Assembly: GCF_043099285.1 (NCBI RefSeq)
Contig: NZ_CP170723.1
Span: 3,844,001-3,908,000 of the forward strand
DNA length: 64,000 nt
DNA from: Oryzobacter telluris
Lineage (GTDB): Bacteria; Actinomycetota; Actinomycetes; Actinomycetales; Dermatophilaceae
Direction: 5' to 3'
Both the position numbers and the translations under genes were made by a program. Within the stretch, counting starts at the first letter, position 1. Each line of letters starts with the position of its first letter. Below, piece after piece: positions 8,951 to 17,266 of the stretch. The notes beneath the pieces were generated by a model. It did not search any database. It saw only the letters and a list, made by a program, of their open reading frames with translations, and was not told the origin of the DNA.

Positions 8951-9744
8951 CGGCGGCGGGGGTCGAAGACGGGGGCGACGCGCTTCATCGCGGCCTCGCG
9001 GGCGATCGTCGTGTTCCGCGTGGCGAGGAGACGGGCCTGCTCGAACCGCTCGCGGGCGAAGGTGCGCCGGTCACCCGAGGACCAGGTGCGCTGGAAGAGC
9101 CGCTTGGTGGCGGCGACCGAGTCGGGCGAGCGGGTGGCGACCTCCTCGAGGAAGCGGGTCGCGGCGACGAACGGCTCGTCGTGGACCTCGCTGGCGAGCC
9201 CGAGCTCGACCGCGCGGGAACCGCTGACCACCTCGCCGGTCATCGTCAGGCGCTTGGCGACGTCGATCGTGACGAGCTGGGAGAGCGCCTGCACCCCGCT
9301 CATGTCGGGGATGAGGCCCCACTTGGCCTCGAGGACCGACCACTGGGCGTCGGCGGTCGTCATCCGCAGGTCGGCGGCGAGGGCGATCTGGAGGCCGCCG
9401 CCGTAGCAGTGGCCGTGCACGGCGGCCACGACCGGGACCGGCAGCCGGCGCCAGGCCCAGCACGCCTCCTGGAACAGGTTGGTGCCCCGGAACGGGTTGG
9501 GGACGAAGGAGCGGGCGACGCGGGGCGGGTTGGCCAGCACCGTGGCGAAGTCGAGGCCCGCGCAGAACGAGTCGCCGGCCCCGCCGAGGACGACGCCGCG
9601 CAGCGAGCGGTCGCGCGCGAGGTGCCGGGCGGTGGCGACGAGCCCCTCCAGCGTGTCGAGGGTGAGGGCGTTGAGCTTGTCCGGGCGGTCGAGCCTGACC
9701 TGGGCGATGCCGCCCTCGACCTCACAGCTCACGGTGCTCGACAT
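8947..9744 (-). CDS. Enoyl-CoA hydratase/isomerase (crotonase) family protein
   Basis: Crotonase-fold enzyme of 265 aa. The oxyanion-hole segments are GAGDSFCAGLDF and AAVHGHCYGGGLQIALAADLR. The residue region that carries catalytic Glu in true hydratases reads WGLIPDMSG, with an Asp that is often seen in dienoyl-CoA isomerase-like members, so isomerase activity is as likely as hydration. It is translationally coupled (GTGA) to the molybdopterin oxidoreductase. A TAGGCT hexamer (complement of 9751-9756) ends 6 bases before the ATG, consistent with a leaderless mRNA. Confidence 0.9.
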   Translation of the reverse strand: MSSTVSCEVEGGIAQVRLDRPDKLNALTLDTLEGLVATARHLARDRSLRGVVLGGAGDSFCAGLDFATVLANPPRVARSFVPNPFRGTNLFQEACWAWRRLPVPVVAAVHGHCYGGGLQIALAADLRMTTADAQWSVLEAKWGLIPDMSGVQALSQLVTIDVAKRLTMTGEVVSGSRAVELGLASEVHDEPFVAATRFLEEVATRSPDSVAATKRLFQRTWSSGDRRTFARERFEQARLLATRNTTIAREAAMKRVAPVFDPRRR

Positions 9745-9776
9745 GCGGCCAGCCTACGGACCCGCCTCCCCCGCCG

Positions 9777-9824
9777 GAACGTGTGTGAACCCACCCGGCA
9801 TCCCCGGCGGTTTCACACGCGTTC
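9777..9824. terminator. Palindrome overlapping the MFS stop codon (family 6)
   Basis: Hairpin with arms GAACGTGTGTGAA and TTCACACGCGTTC (one wobble position) and an inner CCGG/CCGG step. It includes the stop codon of the MFS gene, lies before the crotonase gene and is likely a transcription terminator or processing signal. Only one copy was seen. Confidence 0.6.
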
Positions 9825-11030
9825 GGGGGAGACCGGGCCGGCGGGGCGGAAGGTGGCGCGGTCCGGGTGGTCGCGGCGGTGCACCAGCAGCGAGGCCCCG
9901 AGGATGAGCAGGCCCAGCGCGGCCAGCCCCACCCCGACCCACGACGGCGCGGTGTACCCGTACCCCGCCCCGATGACGACGCCGCCCACCCACGCGCCGA
10001 GGGCGTTGGCGAGGTTCAGCGCCGCGTGGTTGCTCGCGGCGGCGAGGGTCTGCGCGGTGCCGGCGACCTGCATCAGGCGCAGCTGGAGGTTGATGACGAG
10101 CACCGACGCCAGCACCGAGGTCAGCGCCAGCACGACGAGCGCCGGGACGACCCACTGCGCCACGAGCGCGAACAGGGCGAGCGAGACGCCCAGCCCACCC
10201 ATGCCGATGACGACCGACCGGATGACCGACCAGTCGCCCATCCGCCCCGCGACGAGGTTGCCGACGAAGCCGGACGCGCCGAAGACGAGGAGGAACAGCG
10301 GCACCGCCGAGGCCGGAAGCCCGGTGACGTCGGTGACGGTGGGCGCGATGTAGGAGTACATGGCGAACATGCCGCCGAACCCGACCGCCCCCACCCCCAG
10401 CGTCAGCCAGACCTGGAGGCTGGTGAGCGCGCTCAGCTCGTTGCGCACCGTCTTCGTGTGGTCGCGGGCGAGGTGCGGCACCGCGTAGGCGACGAGCGCC
10501 ACGGTCGCGACGCCGATCACCGCGACGAGCCAGAACGCCGTGCGCCAGCCGAGGTTCTGCCCCAGCCAGGTCGCGCCGGGCACGCCCAGCACGTTGGCGA
10601 TGGGGATCCCGAGCATGACCCGCCCGACGGCCCGACCGGCCTGGCCCCGCTCGGCGAGGTCGACCGCCACCAGCGCCGCCACCCCGAAGAACGCCCCGTG
10701 CGGCAGCCCGGCGACGAACCGGGCGGCGACGAGCGTCTCGTACGAGGGCGCCAGCGCGCTGAGCACGTTCCCCACGGTGAACGCGGCCATCAGCCCCACG
10801 AGCAGCGCCTTGCGCGGCCACGTCGCCCCGAGCACGGCCAGCAGCGGGGCGCCGAGCACGACCCCCGCGGCGTACGCGGAGATGGTGTGACCCGCGGCCG
10901 GGATGTCGACCGAGACCCCGGCCGCGATCTCCGGGAGCAGTCCCATCGTGACGAACTCGGTGGTCCCGATGGCGACGCCGCCGAGGATCAGCGCGACGGT
11001 GGCGAGGGTGGCGTGGCGGGGTCGGGACAC
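9813..11030 (-). CDS. MFS transporter, DHA1 (AraJ/SotB/CmlR-like) family
   Basis: Proton-coupled efflux permease of 405 aa in the inner membrane with about 12 hydrophobic segments. The first helix carries the signature GTTEFVTMGLLPEIA, typical of DHA1 drug/arabinose exporters (AraJ, SotB, CmlR). The loop 2-3 motif is partly degenerate (LGATWPRKALLVG) and motif C-like GVPGATWLGQNLGWR follows helix 5. The GTG start at 11030 has an AGCGTA complement (TACGCT) 8 bases upstream. Substrate is unknown. It is divergent from the quinone reductase gene, separated by about 70 bases. Confidence 0.9.
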   Translation of the reverse strand: MSRPRHATLATVALILGGVAIGTTEFVTMGLLPEIAAGVSVDIPAAGHTISAYAAGVVLGAPLLAVLGATWPRKALLVGLMAAFTVGNVLSALAPSYETLVAARFVAGLPHGAFFGVAALVAVDLAERGQAGRAVGRVMLGIPIANVLGVPGATWLGQNLGWRTAFWLVAVIGVATVALVAYAVPHLARDHTKTVRNELSALTSLQVWLTLGVGAVGFGGMFAMYSYIAPTVTDVTGLPASAVPLFLLVFGASGFVGNLVAGRMGDWSVIRSVVIGMGGLGVSLALFALVAQWVVPALVVLALTSVLASVLVINLQLRLMQVAGTAQTLAAASNHAALNLANALGAWVGGVVIGAGYGYTAPSWVGVGLAALGLLILGASLLVHRRDHPDRATFRPAGPVSPERV

Positions 11031-11100
11031 GTTCCGTCAGCGTAGTGACCCGGGTCGCGCATTCCCGATCCCGTCCACCATCGTCCCTACGATGACGACC

Positions 11101-12075
11101 ATGCGCGCAGCCCAGGTGACCCGCCTCGACGGACCGGCCGCCATCGAGGTCGTCGACCTCCCCGAACCGGATGGCGCGGGCAAGGTCGTCATCGAGGTCG
11201 CGGCCGCCGGGATCTGCTTCCCCGACGTCCTGCTCACCCGCGGGCAGTACCAGGTGACCCCCGACCTGCCCTTCGTCCCGGGCTCGGAGGTCGCGGGGCG
11301 GGTGCGGTCGGCACCGTCGGGCAGCGGGTTCGAGGAGGGCGACCGGGTCGCCGCGTTCCCCTTCCTCGGCGGCTTCGCGGAGGTCGTGGCGGCCGACGCC
11401 CACTCGGTCTTCCCGCTGCCCGAGCGGGTCACGTACGAGCAGGGCGCGGCCCTGCCGATGAACTACCTGACCTGCCACTTCGCGCTGCGTGCGCGCGGGC
11501 GGCTGCGCGACGGCGAGACCGTCCTCGTCCACGGGGCGGCGGGCGGCATCGGGACCGCGGCGGTCCAGCTGGCGCGGGCGTGGGGCGCGCGCGTCATCGC
11601 CGTGGTCTCGTCCGACGACAAGGCGGAGGCCGCGCGCCGCGCCGGTGCGCACGAGGTGGTCGCGGCCGACGGCTTCCGCGCCGCGGTCGCCGACCTCACC
11701 GGAGGACGCGGCGTCGACGTCGTCGTCGACCCCGTGGGCGGCGACCGCTTCACCGACTCGCTGCGCTCCCTCGCGCCCGGCGGCCGGCTCCTCGTCATCG
11801 GCTTCACGGCCGGCTCGATCCCCGAGGTGAAGGTCAACCGGCTCCTGCTGAACAACCTCTCGGTCGTCGGGGTGGGCTGGGGCGCCTGGTGGACCCACCC
11901 GGCCGGACCGGGCCCGGCCTTCCTGCGCCAGCAGTGGGACGACCTCGTCCCACTGCTCGAGTCCGGCGCCCTGGACCCGGTCGTCGGCGAGGTCCGCGAC
12001 CTCGACGAGGTGGCCGACGCCCTCACGGCCGTCGACGAGCGCCGCGCCGTCGGCAAGGTCCTCCTGACCCCCTGA
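11101..12075 (+). CDS. NADPH:quinone oxidoreductase (zinc-less MDR family)
   Basis: Zeta-crystallin/QOR-like medium-chain reductase of 324 aa. It lacks the zinc-binding Cys cluster of alcohol dehydrogenases and has the cofactor motif HGAAGGIGTAAVQLARAWGA, with VVSSDDK after beta2. Other family segments are GSEVAGRV and DPVGGDRFTDSLRSLAPGGRLLVIGF. It likely reduces quinones or enones with NADPH. ATG at 11092 (adding MTT) is an alternative start; a TACGAT hexamer at 11088-11093 would place the transcript start at the chosen ATG 11101. The gene is divergent from the MFS exporter and upstream of nadE. Confidence 0.9.
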   Translation: MRAAQVTRLDGPAAIEVVDLPEPDGAGKVVIEVAAAGICFPDVLLTRGQYQVTPDLPFVPGSEVAGRVRSAPSGSGFEEGDRVAAFPFLGGFAEVVAADAHSVFPLPERVTYEQGAALPMNYLTCHFALRARGRLRDGETVLVHGAAGGIGTAAVQLARAWGARVIAVVSSDDKAEAARRAGAHEVVAADGFRAAVADLTGGRGVDVVVDPVGGDRFTDSLRSLAPGGRLLVIGFTAGSIPEVKVNRLLLNNLSVVGVGWGAWWTHPAGPGPAFLRQQWDDLVPLLESGALDPVVGEVRDLDEVADALTAVDERRAVGKVLLTP

Positions 12076-12122
12076 CCGGCCCGGACACCATCGACGCGGC
12101 CCGCCACGGGCAGCGTGGCCCA

Positions 12123-12128
12123 TAGGCT
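12123..12128 (+). promoter_or_regulatory. -10 element of nadE (leaderless)
   Basis: TAGGCT ends 6 bases before the nadE ATG at 12135, placing the transcription start at or next to the start codon. No Shine-Dalgarno is visible. Confidence 0.55.
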
Positions 12129-12134
12129 CAGGGC

Positions 12135-14216
12135 ATGGACTTCCGGAACGTCTACGCCCAGGGCTTCGCCCGGGTCGCCGCGTGCACGGTGCCCGTCGCC
12201 CTCGCCGACCCGGCCACGAACGCGCAGCGCATCCTCGAGCAGGTCCGCGCGTGCCACGACGACGGCGTCGCCGTGGCCCTGTTCCCCGAGCTGTCGCTGT
12301 CCGGGTACGCGATCGACGACCTCCTGCTCCAGGACGTCCTCCTCGACGCCGTCGACGCCGCGGTGATCACCCTCGCCGAGGCCACCGCCAAGCTGCTCCC
12401 CCTCGTCGTCGTCGGCGCCCCGCTGCGCCACGGCAACCGGCTGTTCAACTGCGCGGTCGTCATCCACCGGGGCGAGGTGCTCGGCGTCGCGCCGAAGTCG
12501 TACCTGCCCAACTACCGCGAGTTCTACGAGAAGCGCCACTTCGCCCCCGGCACCGGCCACCAGGGCGAGTTCCTCGTCCGCCCGACCTGGCCCGGTGCCG
12601 ACGTCGACGGCGAGATCCCCTTCGGCCCCGACCTGCTCTTCCAGGCCGAGGACGTCACCGGCCTGACCGTCCACGCCGAGGTGTGCGAGGACATGTGGGT
12701 GCCCGTGCCGCCCAGCCACGAGGCCGCGCTGGCCGGGGCGAGCGTCCTGCTCAACCTCTCCGCCTCCCCCATCACCGTCGGCCGCGCCGAGGACCGCCAC
12801 CTCCTGGCCCGCTCCGCGAGCGCCCGGTGCAACGCCGCGTACCTCTACGCCGCCGCCACCGCGGGCGAGTCGTCGACCGACCTGTCGTGGGACGGGATGA
12901 CGATGGCGTACGAGGTCGGCGACCTCCTCGGCGAGTCCGAGCGGTTCCCCGACGGCCCCCGCGCCACGGTCGTCGACGTCGACCTCGACCGGCTGCGCCA
13001 GGAGCGGATGCGCCAGGGCAGCTTCGACGACAACGCCGAGGCCTACACGGCCGACGACGGCGGCTTCCGGGTCGTGCCGTTCGCCCTGCGCCCGCCGTCG
13101 GGCGACCTCGGGCTGCGCCGTGCCGTCGACCGCTTCCCCTTCGTCCCCGATGACGAGGCGCGCCTCGCGCTCGACTGCTACGAGGCCTACAACATCCAGG
13201 TCTCCGGGCTCGAGCAGCGGATGCGTGCCATCGGCGGCGGCGACCCGAAGCGGGTCCCGACCATCGTCATCGGCGTCTCCGGCGGGCTCGACTCCACCCA
13301 CGCGCTCATCGTCGCCGCCAAGGCCTGCGACCGCCTCGGCCTCCCGCGCACCCACGTCCTCGGCTTCACGATGCCGGGGTTCGCCACGAGCGCGGGGACC
13401 AAGAGCAACGCCATCCACCTGATGGAGTCGCTCGGCATCACCTGGGAGGAGCTCGACATCCGTCCCGCCGCCACCCAGATGCTCAAGGACCTCGGCCACC
13501 CGTTCGGGCGCGGCGAGGAGGTCTACGACGTCACCTTCGAGAACGTCCAGGCCGGCCTGCGCACCGACTACCTGTTCCGCGCGGCCAACCAGCGTGGCGG
13601 CATCGTGCTGGGGACGGGCGACCTGTCCGAGCTGGCGCTGGGCTGGTGCACGTACGGGGTCGGCGACCAGATGTCGCACTACGGCGTCAACACGGGGGTG
13701 CCGAAGACGCTGATGCAGCACCTCATCCGGTGGGTGGTGTCGTCGGGGCAGTTCGAGGGCGAGGTCAACTCGACGCTGCTGGAGATCCTCGACCAGGAGA
13801 TCAGCCCCGAGCTCGTCCCCACGAAGGAGGGCGAGAAGATCCAGTCGACCGAGGACTCCGTGGGGCCCTACAACCTCCAGGACTTCACCCTCTTCCACGT
13901 GCTGCGCCGGGGCTACCGGCCCTCGAAGATCGCCTTCCTCGCCGAGCACGCGTGGGCCGACGCCTCCGCTGGGCTCTGGCCGGCCGGGTTCCCGGAGGGA
14001 TCGCGCCCCGAGTACGACCTCGCGACCATCACCCGCTGGATGGCGGTGTTCCACCGGCGGTTCTTCCAGAACCAGTTCAAGCGCTCGGCCATCCCCAACG
14101 GGCCGAAGGTCGTCGCCGGCGGGTCGCTGTCGCCGCGCGGTGACTGGCGGATGCCGTCGGACGCCGCCGCCACCGCCTGGCTCGCCGAGCTCGAGTCCAC
14201 CGTCCCGAAGGCCTGA
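12135..14216 (+). CDS. nadE: Glutamine-dependent NAD+ synthetase
   Basis: Last step of NAD biosynthesis: ATP-dependent amidation of nicotinate adenine dinucleotide using glutamine. The N-terminal nitrilase-type glutaminase domain carries the triad Glu52 (FPELSLSGY), Lys121 (APKSYLPNYREF) and Cys184 (EVCEDMW). The C-terminal synthetase domain begins near residue 330 with the PP-loop GVSGGLDSTHAL and includes GTGDLSELALGW. At 693 aa it is close to the mycobacterial enzyme (about 680 aa), which forms octamers and channels ammonia. It is transcribed alone, with a leaderless-type promoter and a strong palindrome 6 bases after the stop. Confidence 0.97.
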   Translation: MDFRNVYAQGFARVAACTVPVALADPATNAQRILEQVRACHDDGVAVALFPELSLSGYAIDDLLLQDVLLDAVDAAVITLAEATAKLLPLVVVGAPLRHGNRLFNCAVVIHRGEVLGVAPKSYLPNYREFYEKRHFAPGTGHQGEFLVRPTWPGADVDGEIPFGPDLLFQAEDVTGLTVHAEVCEDMWVPVPPSHEAALAGASVLLNLSASPITVGRAEDRHLLARSASARCNAAYLYAAATAGESSTDLSWDGMTMAYEVGDLLGESERFPDGPRATVVDVDLDRLRQERMRQGSFDDNAEAYTADDGGFRVVPFALRPPSGDLGLRRAVDRFPFVPDDEARLALDCYEAYNIQVSGLEQRMRAIGGGDPKRVPTIVIGVSGGLDSTHALIVAAKACDRLGLPRTHVLGFTMPGFATSAGTKSNAIHLMESLGITWEELDIRPAATQMLKDLGHPFGRGEEVYDVTFENVQAGLRTDYLFRAANQRGGIVLGTGDLSELALGWCTYGVGDQMSHYGVNTGVPKTLMQHLIRWVVSSGQFEGEVNSTLLEILDQEISPELVPTKEGEKIQSTEDSVGPYNLQDFTLFHVLRRGYRPSKIAFLAEHAWADASAGLWPAGFPEGSRPEYDLATITRWMAVFHRRFFQNQFKRSAIPNGPKVVAGGSLSPRGDWRMPSDAAATAWLAELESTVPKA

Positions 14217-14221
14217 CCACC

Positions 14222-14284
14222 TCGTGCGACTTGGGTGCGGTTCTGGACGACTCGGGCCGCGAGAACCGCACTGAAGTGGCACGA
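14222..14284. terminator. Bidirectional terminator-like palindrome, family 2
   Basis: 23-base imperfect arms: 14222-14244 (TCGTGCGACTTGGGTGCGG...) and 14262-14284 (AGAACCGCACTGAAGTGG...). It lies between convergent nadE and the DUF6624 lipoprotein gene. A close copy with better pairing occurs at 50940-51002, again between convergent genes. Confidence 0.7.
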
Positions 14285-14292
14285 GGTCGGCG

Positions 14293-15042
14293 TCACTCGA
14301 CCGCAGCGAGCTCCTCGAGGTAGGCGTCGATGGTCTTCAGGCCGACGGCGGCCCGGCGGACGTCGACCATCGCCGGGTCCTCGATGGGGGTGCGCGGCTC
14401 GGGGTTGCCGGCAGCGTCGCTGCCCCACTGGGTGCCGTAGACCTGTGGCTGCCCCTTCGCGACGCGCACGCGGTCGACCAGGTAGGCGTGGTCGCTCGGG
14501 TCGGCGTCACCCTTCTCGACCGCCGCCGTCATGAGGGCCAGGCCGCGCTCCTGCACGGGGAGGTCGAGGTCGGCGTGCTGGACGAGCACCCAGGCGGCGA
14601 AGGCCCCGTCGCTGCCGACGAGCCGCCAGCCGGGCCAGCCGTGCTCGTCCATGACCTCGACCATCCGGGCGGTGTTGCGGCGGTCGGTCTCGTCCCAGTC
14701 GGCGGCGAGCTCGTCGGGCGTGCGCGGGTCGCCCGGCGGGGCCTTGCCGGTGCGCACGGCCTGGTCCTGCACGAGCATCGCGAGCAGCTCGGCACGCAGC
14801 CGGGCGTCCTCCACCGGGGCGCCGCTGGGCGGCTTGTCGATGGTGACGGGTTCCGGGGCGGGCAGCCGGCTCACCGACGGCGAGGGCGACGGGCTGGCGG
14901 AGGCTGCGGCGGTGGCGCCGGCGGAGGTCGCGGCCGCGCGAGGCAGGTCGTCCGTGCGCACGCTGCAGCCGACGAGCACGAGGGCAGCCAGGGCCACGGC
15001 GGTCGCGATGACCACTCTCCCCGACCCGTGCCCCCTGGACAT
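14293..15042 (-). CDS. Lipoprotein with DUF6624-like domain
   Basis: Predicted secreted lipoprotein of 249 aa. The N-terminus has basic residues, a hydrophobic stretch and a lipobox ending LVLVGC (Cys about residue 26), followed by an Ala/Ser/Pro-rich linker. The C-terminal 150 residues contain the pattern HGWPGWRLVGSDGAFAAW, LVQHADLDLPVQ, DHAYLVDRV and QVYGTQW, which I recognise as the DUF6624 pattern; function is unknown. The stop is 9 bases from the family 2 palindrome. The next minus-strand gene upstream is a GNAT acetyltransferase, 7 bases away, so the two may be co-transcribed. Confidence 0.85.
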   Translation of the reverse strand: MSRGHGSGRVVIATAVALAALVLVGCSVRTDDLPRAAATSAGATAAASASPSPSPSVSRLPAPEPVTIDKPPSGAPVEDARLRAELLAMLVQDQAVRTGKAPPGDPRTPDELAADWDETDRRNTARMVEVMDEHGWPGWRLVGSDGAFAAWVLVQHADLDLPVQERGLALMTAAVEKGDADPSDHAYLVDRVRVAKGQPQVYGTQWGSDAAGNPEPRTPIEDPAMVDVRRAAVGLKTIDAYLEELAAVE

Positions 15043-15049
15043 CGCGGCC

Positions 15050-15532
15050 TCAGGGTGCGAGGGCCGTCAGGGCCTCGCCGTCGAGGCGGTAGCGGATCCA
15101 CTCCTCCTGCGCGACGGCACCGATGGACTCGTAGAACCCGATGCTCGGGGCGTTCCAGTCGATGACCCACCACTCGAGGCGGTGGTAGCCGCGGGTGACG
15201 CAGATGTCGGCGAGCGTCTTCAGCAGGTCCTGGCCGAGGCCCGAACCGCGGTGTGCCGGAGTCACGTACAGGTCCTCGAGCCAGATGCCGTGGGTGCCGG
15301 TCCACGTCGAGTACGACAGGAACCAGACGCTGCAGCCGACGACCTCGCCCTCGACCTCGGCGACGTGGGCGAACACCGCGGCCTCACGACCCTGCGGGAA
15401 GAGCGCCTCGCGCAGCTGCTCCTCGGTGGTGTCGACCTCGTCCAGCGCCTTCTCGTACTCGGCGAGCTCACGGATGAGGCGGAGGATGACGGGGACGTCC
15501 TCGACGGCGGCCGGACGGATGCGCTGGGTCAC
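15050..15532 (-). CDS. GNAT acetyltransferase (spermidine/diamine acetyltransferase-like)
   Basis: Acetyltransferase of 160 aa. WFLSYSTWTGTHGIWLEDLYVTPAHRGSGLG is characteristic of the SSAT/thialysine acetyltransferase branch, which acetylates polyamines or lysine analogues. The acetyl-CoA loop is HRGSGLGQDLL, and the C-terminal region WNAPSIGFYESIGA is complete. The GTG start is preceded by TACGCT (complement of 15539-15544) with a 6-base gap, a leaderless-type promoter. It is divergent from DUF952. The polyamine link is inferred from family resemblance only. Confidence 0.88.
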   Translation of the reverse strand: MTQRIRPAAVEDVPVILRLIRELAEYEKALDEVDTTEEQLREALFPQGREAAVFAHVAEVEGEVVGCSVWFLSYSTWTGTHGIWLEDLYVTPAHRGSGLGQDLLKTLADICVTRGYHRLEWWVIDWNAPSIGFYESIGAVAQEEWIRYRLDGEALTALAP

Positions 15533-15561
15533 CCGGCGAGCGTAGCGGCGGGCGTGGGACC

Positions 15562-15909
15562 GTGGACCCCGTGACCGAGACGCTCTTCCACCTCGCCGAG
15601 GCGGACCAGTGGGCCCTCGCGCAGGAGTCCGGCGCCTACCGGCGCTCCACCCTGGGCCTGTCGCTCGAGGACGTCGGCTTCATCCACCTGTCGACGGACG
15701 AGCAGTGGCCGGGCGTGCTCGGGCGCTACTACACCGGGCACACGGGCGACCTCGTGCTGCTGAGCATCGACCCCGACCTCCTCGACGCCGAGCTCCGCTG
15801 GGAGGCACCGCATCCCGGCGCGTCGGAGCTGTTCCCCCACCTCTTCGGGCCGCTTCCGGTCGCCGCGGTGACGTCGACGCGCGTCCTCGAACCGCCCTTC
15901 GGCCGCTGA
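15562..15909 (+). CDS. DUF952 family protein
   Basis: Small cytoplasmic protein of 115 aa matching DUF952 (ELFHLAE...W...GFIHLST pattern: LFHLAEADQWA, EDVGFIHLSTDEQWPGVLGRYY, LRWEAPHPG, ELFPHLFGPLP). Members have a compact fold distantly like glutathione transferase-related proteins; biochemical function is unknown. GTG 15562 is the longest start and GTG 15571 (before ETLFHLAE) is equally possible. It is divergent from the GNAT gene, and 62 bases separate its stop from the WXG-like cassette. Confidence 0.85.
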   Translation: MDPVTETLFHLAEADQWALAQESGAYRRSTLGLSLEDVGFIHLSTDEQWPGVLGRYYTGHTGDLVLLSIDPDLLDAELRWEAPHPGASELFPHLFGPLPVAAVTSTRVLEPPFGR

Positions 15910-15971
15910 CGCGACCCGCCGGGGACCGCTCCGCATGGCCGGGCGGCCCTCCGCGCCGGTAGCGTCAACCC

Positions 15972-16433
15972 ATGGCACTGGGAGGGGACCCGGAGCAGAT
16001 CCGCGCGCTCGCCCGGCGGATGCGTTCCGAGGCGAGCGACGTGGAGGTGACGGCGAGCCGCGTCCGGCGCGGCGACGGCGTGCAGTGGGTCGGGCTCGCG
16101 GCCGAGCGCTACCGCGAGCGCCTGCGCGACCACGCGCGCGAGATCGACGAGACCCGTGACGCCCTCACCGGTGCCGCCCGCAAGCTCGACCACCTCGCCG
16201 ACACCCTCGAGGAGCGGCAGCGCCTCATCGCCGCCGCGATGAACGCCGTCGAGGACACCGTGTCCGCCGCCCGCCACACCGTCGGGCGCTTCGCCGGAGC
16301 GGTGTGGGACACCCTCACCGGCGCGGAGAAGAAGGCCGAGGAGGCCGCCCGCGACCTCCTCGACTCGGTCGGCGACCTGCCCCCGCCGGGCCACCCCGAC
16401 TGGCTCGACCTCGCCCGCAGGATCGGGCGATGA
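15972..16433 (+). CDS. WXG100-like / type VII secretion substrate-like protein
   Basis: Helical protein of 153 aa. The N-terminal half resembles an ESAT-6/WXG100 hairpin: a helix with ALARRMRSEASDVEVTASRV, a turn with VQWVGLAAERYRERL (W-x-G) and a second long helix with heptad character. The C-terminal 60 residues are acidic/basic helical and proline-rich near the end. It probably forms a complex with a partner for ESX-type export. The start is preceded by TAGCGT (15960-15965) with a 6-base gap (leaderless type), and the stop overlaps the next ATG (ATGA). It heads the four-gene cassette. No ESX machinery gene is present in the window. Confidence 0.75.
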   Translation: MALGGDPEQIRALARRMRSEASDVEVTASRVRRGDGVQWVGLAAERYRERLRDHAREIDETRDALTGAARKLDHLADTLEERQRLIAAAMNAVEDTVSAARHTVGRFAGAVWDTLTGAEKKAEEAARDLLDSVGDLPPPGHPDWLDLARRIGR

Positions 16434-17266
16434 CGGCCCTCCTGCCCGACCGGGGCGCCCTGCGGACCCGCCTCGACGAGAGCGCGTGGGCCGCGGCCTG
16501 GAGCGCGGCCGATGAGCCGCCGGTCCCCGACTGGGCCCGCCCCCGCACCGGCGACGCCGCGGCCTGGTCAGACGCGACGGCGGCACCCGACGGCGACCTC
16601 GTCGACGCGCTCGCCACGCGGCACCGGGCCGTCCTCACCGTCGACGTCGCCACCGTCGGAGGGCGGGTCGGCGTCCTCGGCGAGCTCTCGACCGACCTCA
16701 CCACGGTCCTCGGGGTCGTCCGCCGCCTCCACGTCCCTGAGGGCGGGTCGCCGAGCGCCGCCAGCGGCCTGCCCGGGGTCGAGGTCGACCTCACCACTCC
16801 CGAGCACCTCGTCGAGGAGGTCCTGCGCCTCCTCCCTCCGGCCCCGGACCCCTCCGGTCCCGACGGCCTGGCGGAGGTCGAGCTCGTCGAGGAGCACACG
16901 GTCGCCTTCGGGCGGGCGCTGCGCACCGGCGACCGGCAGACCGTCGACGCCGTCTGCTCGGACAACGGCTGGTCCACGCCTCCGGAGGTGCTCCTCGCCC
17001 TCGTCCTCGAGCTGCGCGGCTCCGCCGTCGTGACGATCCGCCGCCACGGCGCCGGCCCGCTCATCGGCCAGTGGATGCTGACGCGGCGCGGGTACGTCGA
17101 GCTCGTCCGCACCCCGCGGGCCACGGTCCGCCACGTCCCGCGGTCGGGCGAGGACATCGCCCGCACCCTCCTCACGGCCCTCACCGGTGCCGTCTCCGCG
17201 GTGCTCGCCGACGCCGCCGTCGGGGCCGGACCGACGACCGAGGACGGCGGTGGGACCGATGGGTGA
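16430..17266 (+). CDS. EspG-like ESX secretion-associated protein (tentative)
   Basis: Protein of 278 aa without signal peptide or membrane helices. The layout, an N-terminal segment LTVDVATVGGRVGVLGELSTD and a central part ending in GPLIGQWMLTRRGYVELVRTPRATVRHVP, is reminiscent of EspG chaperones or a DUF of similar fold that binds type VII substrates; I cannot confirm it by sequence alone. It lies between the WXG-like protein and the esterase with overlaps on both sides (ATGA; ATGGGTGA), so the three are one translational unit. A chaperone role is inferred from context. Confidence 0.55.
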   Translation: MTALLPDRGALRTRLDESAWAAAWSAADEPPVPDWARPRTGDAAAWSDATAAPDGDLVDALATRHRAVLTVDVATVGGRVGVLGELSTDLTTVLGVVRRLHVPEGGSPSAASGLPGVEVDLTTPEHLVEEVLRLLPPAPDPSGPDGLAEVELVEEHTVAFGRALRTGDRQTVDAVCSDNGWSTPPEVLLALVLELRGSAVVTIRRHGAGPLIGQWMLTRRGYVELVRTPRATVRHVPRSGEDIARTLLTALTGAVSAVLADAAVGAGPTTEDGGGTDG

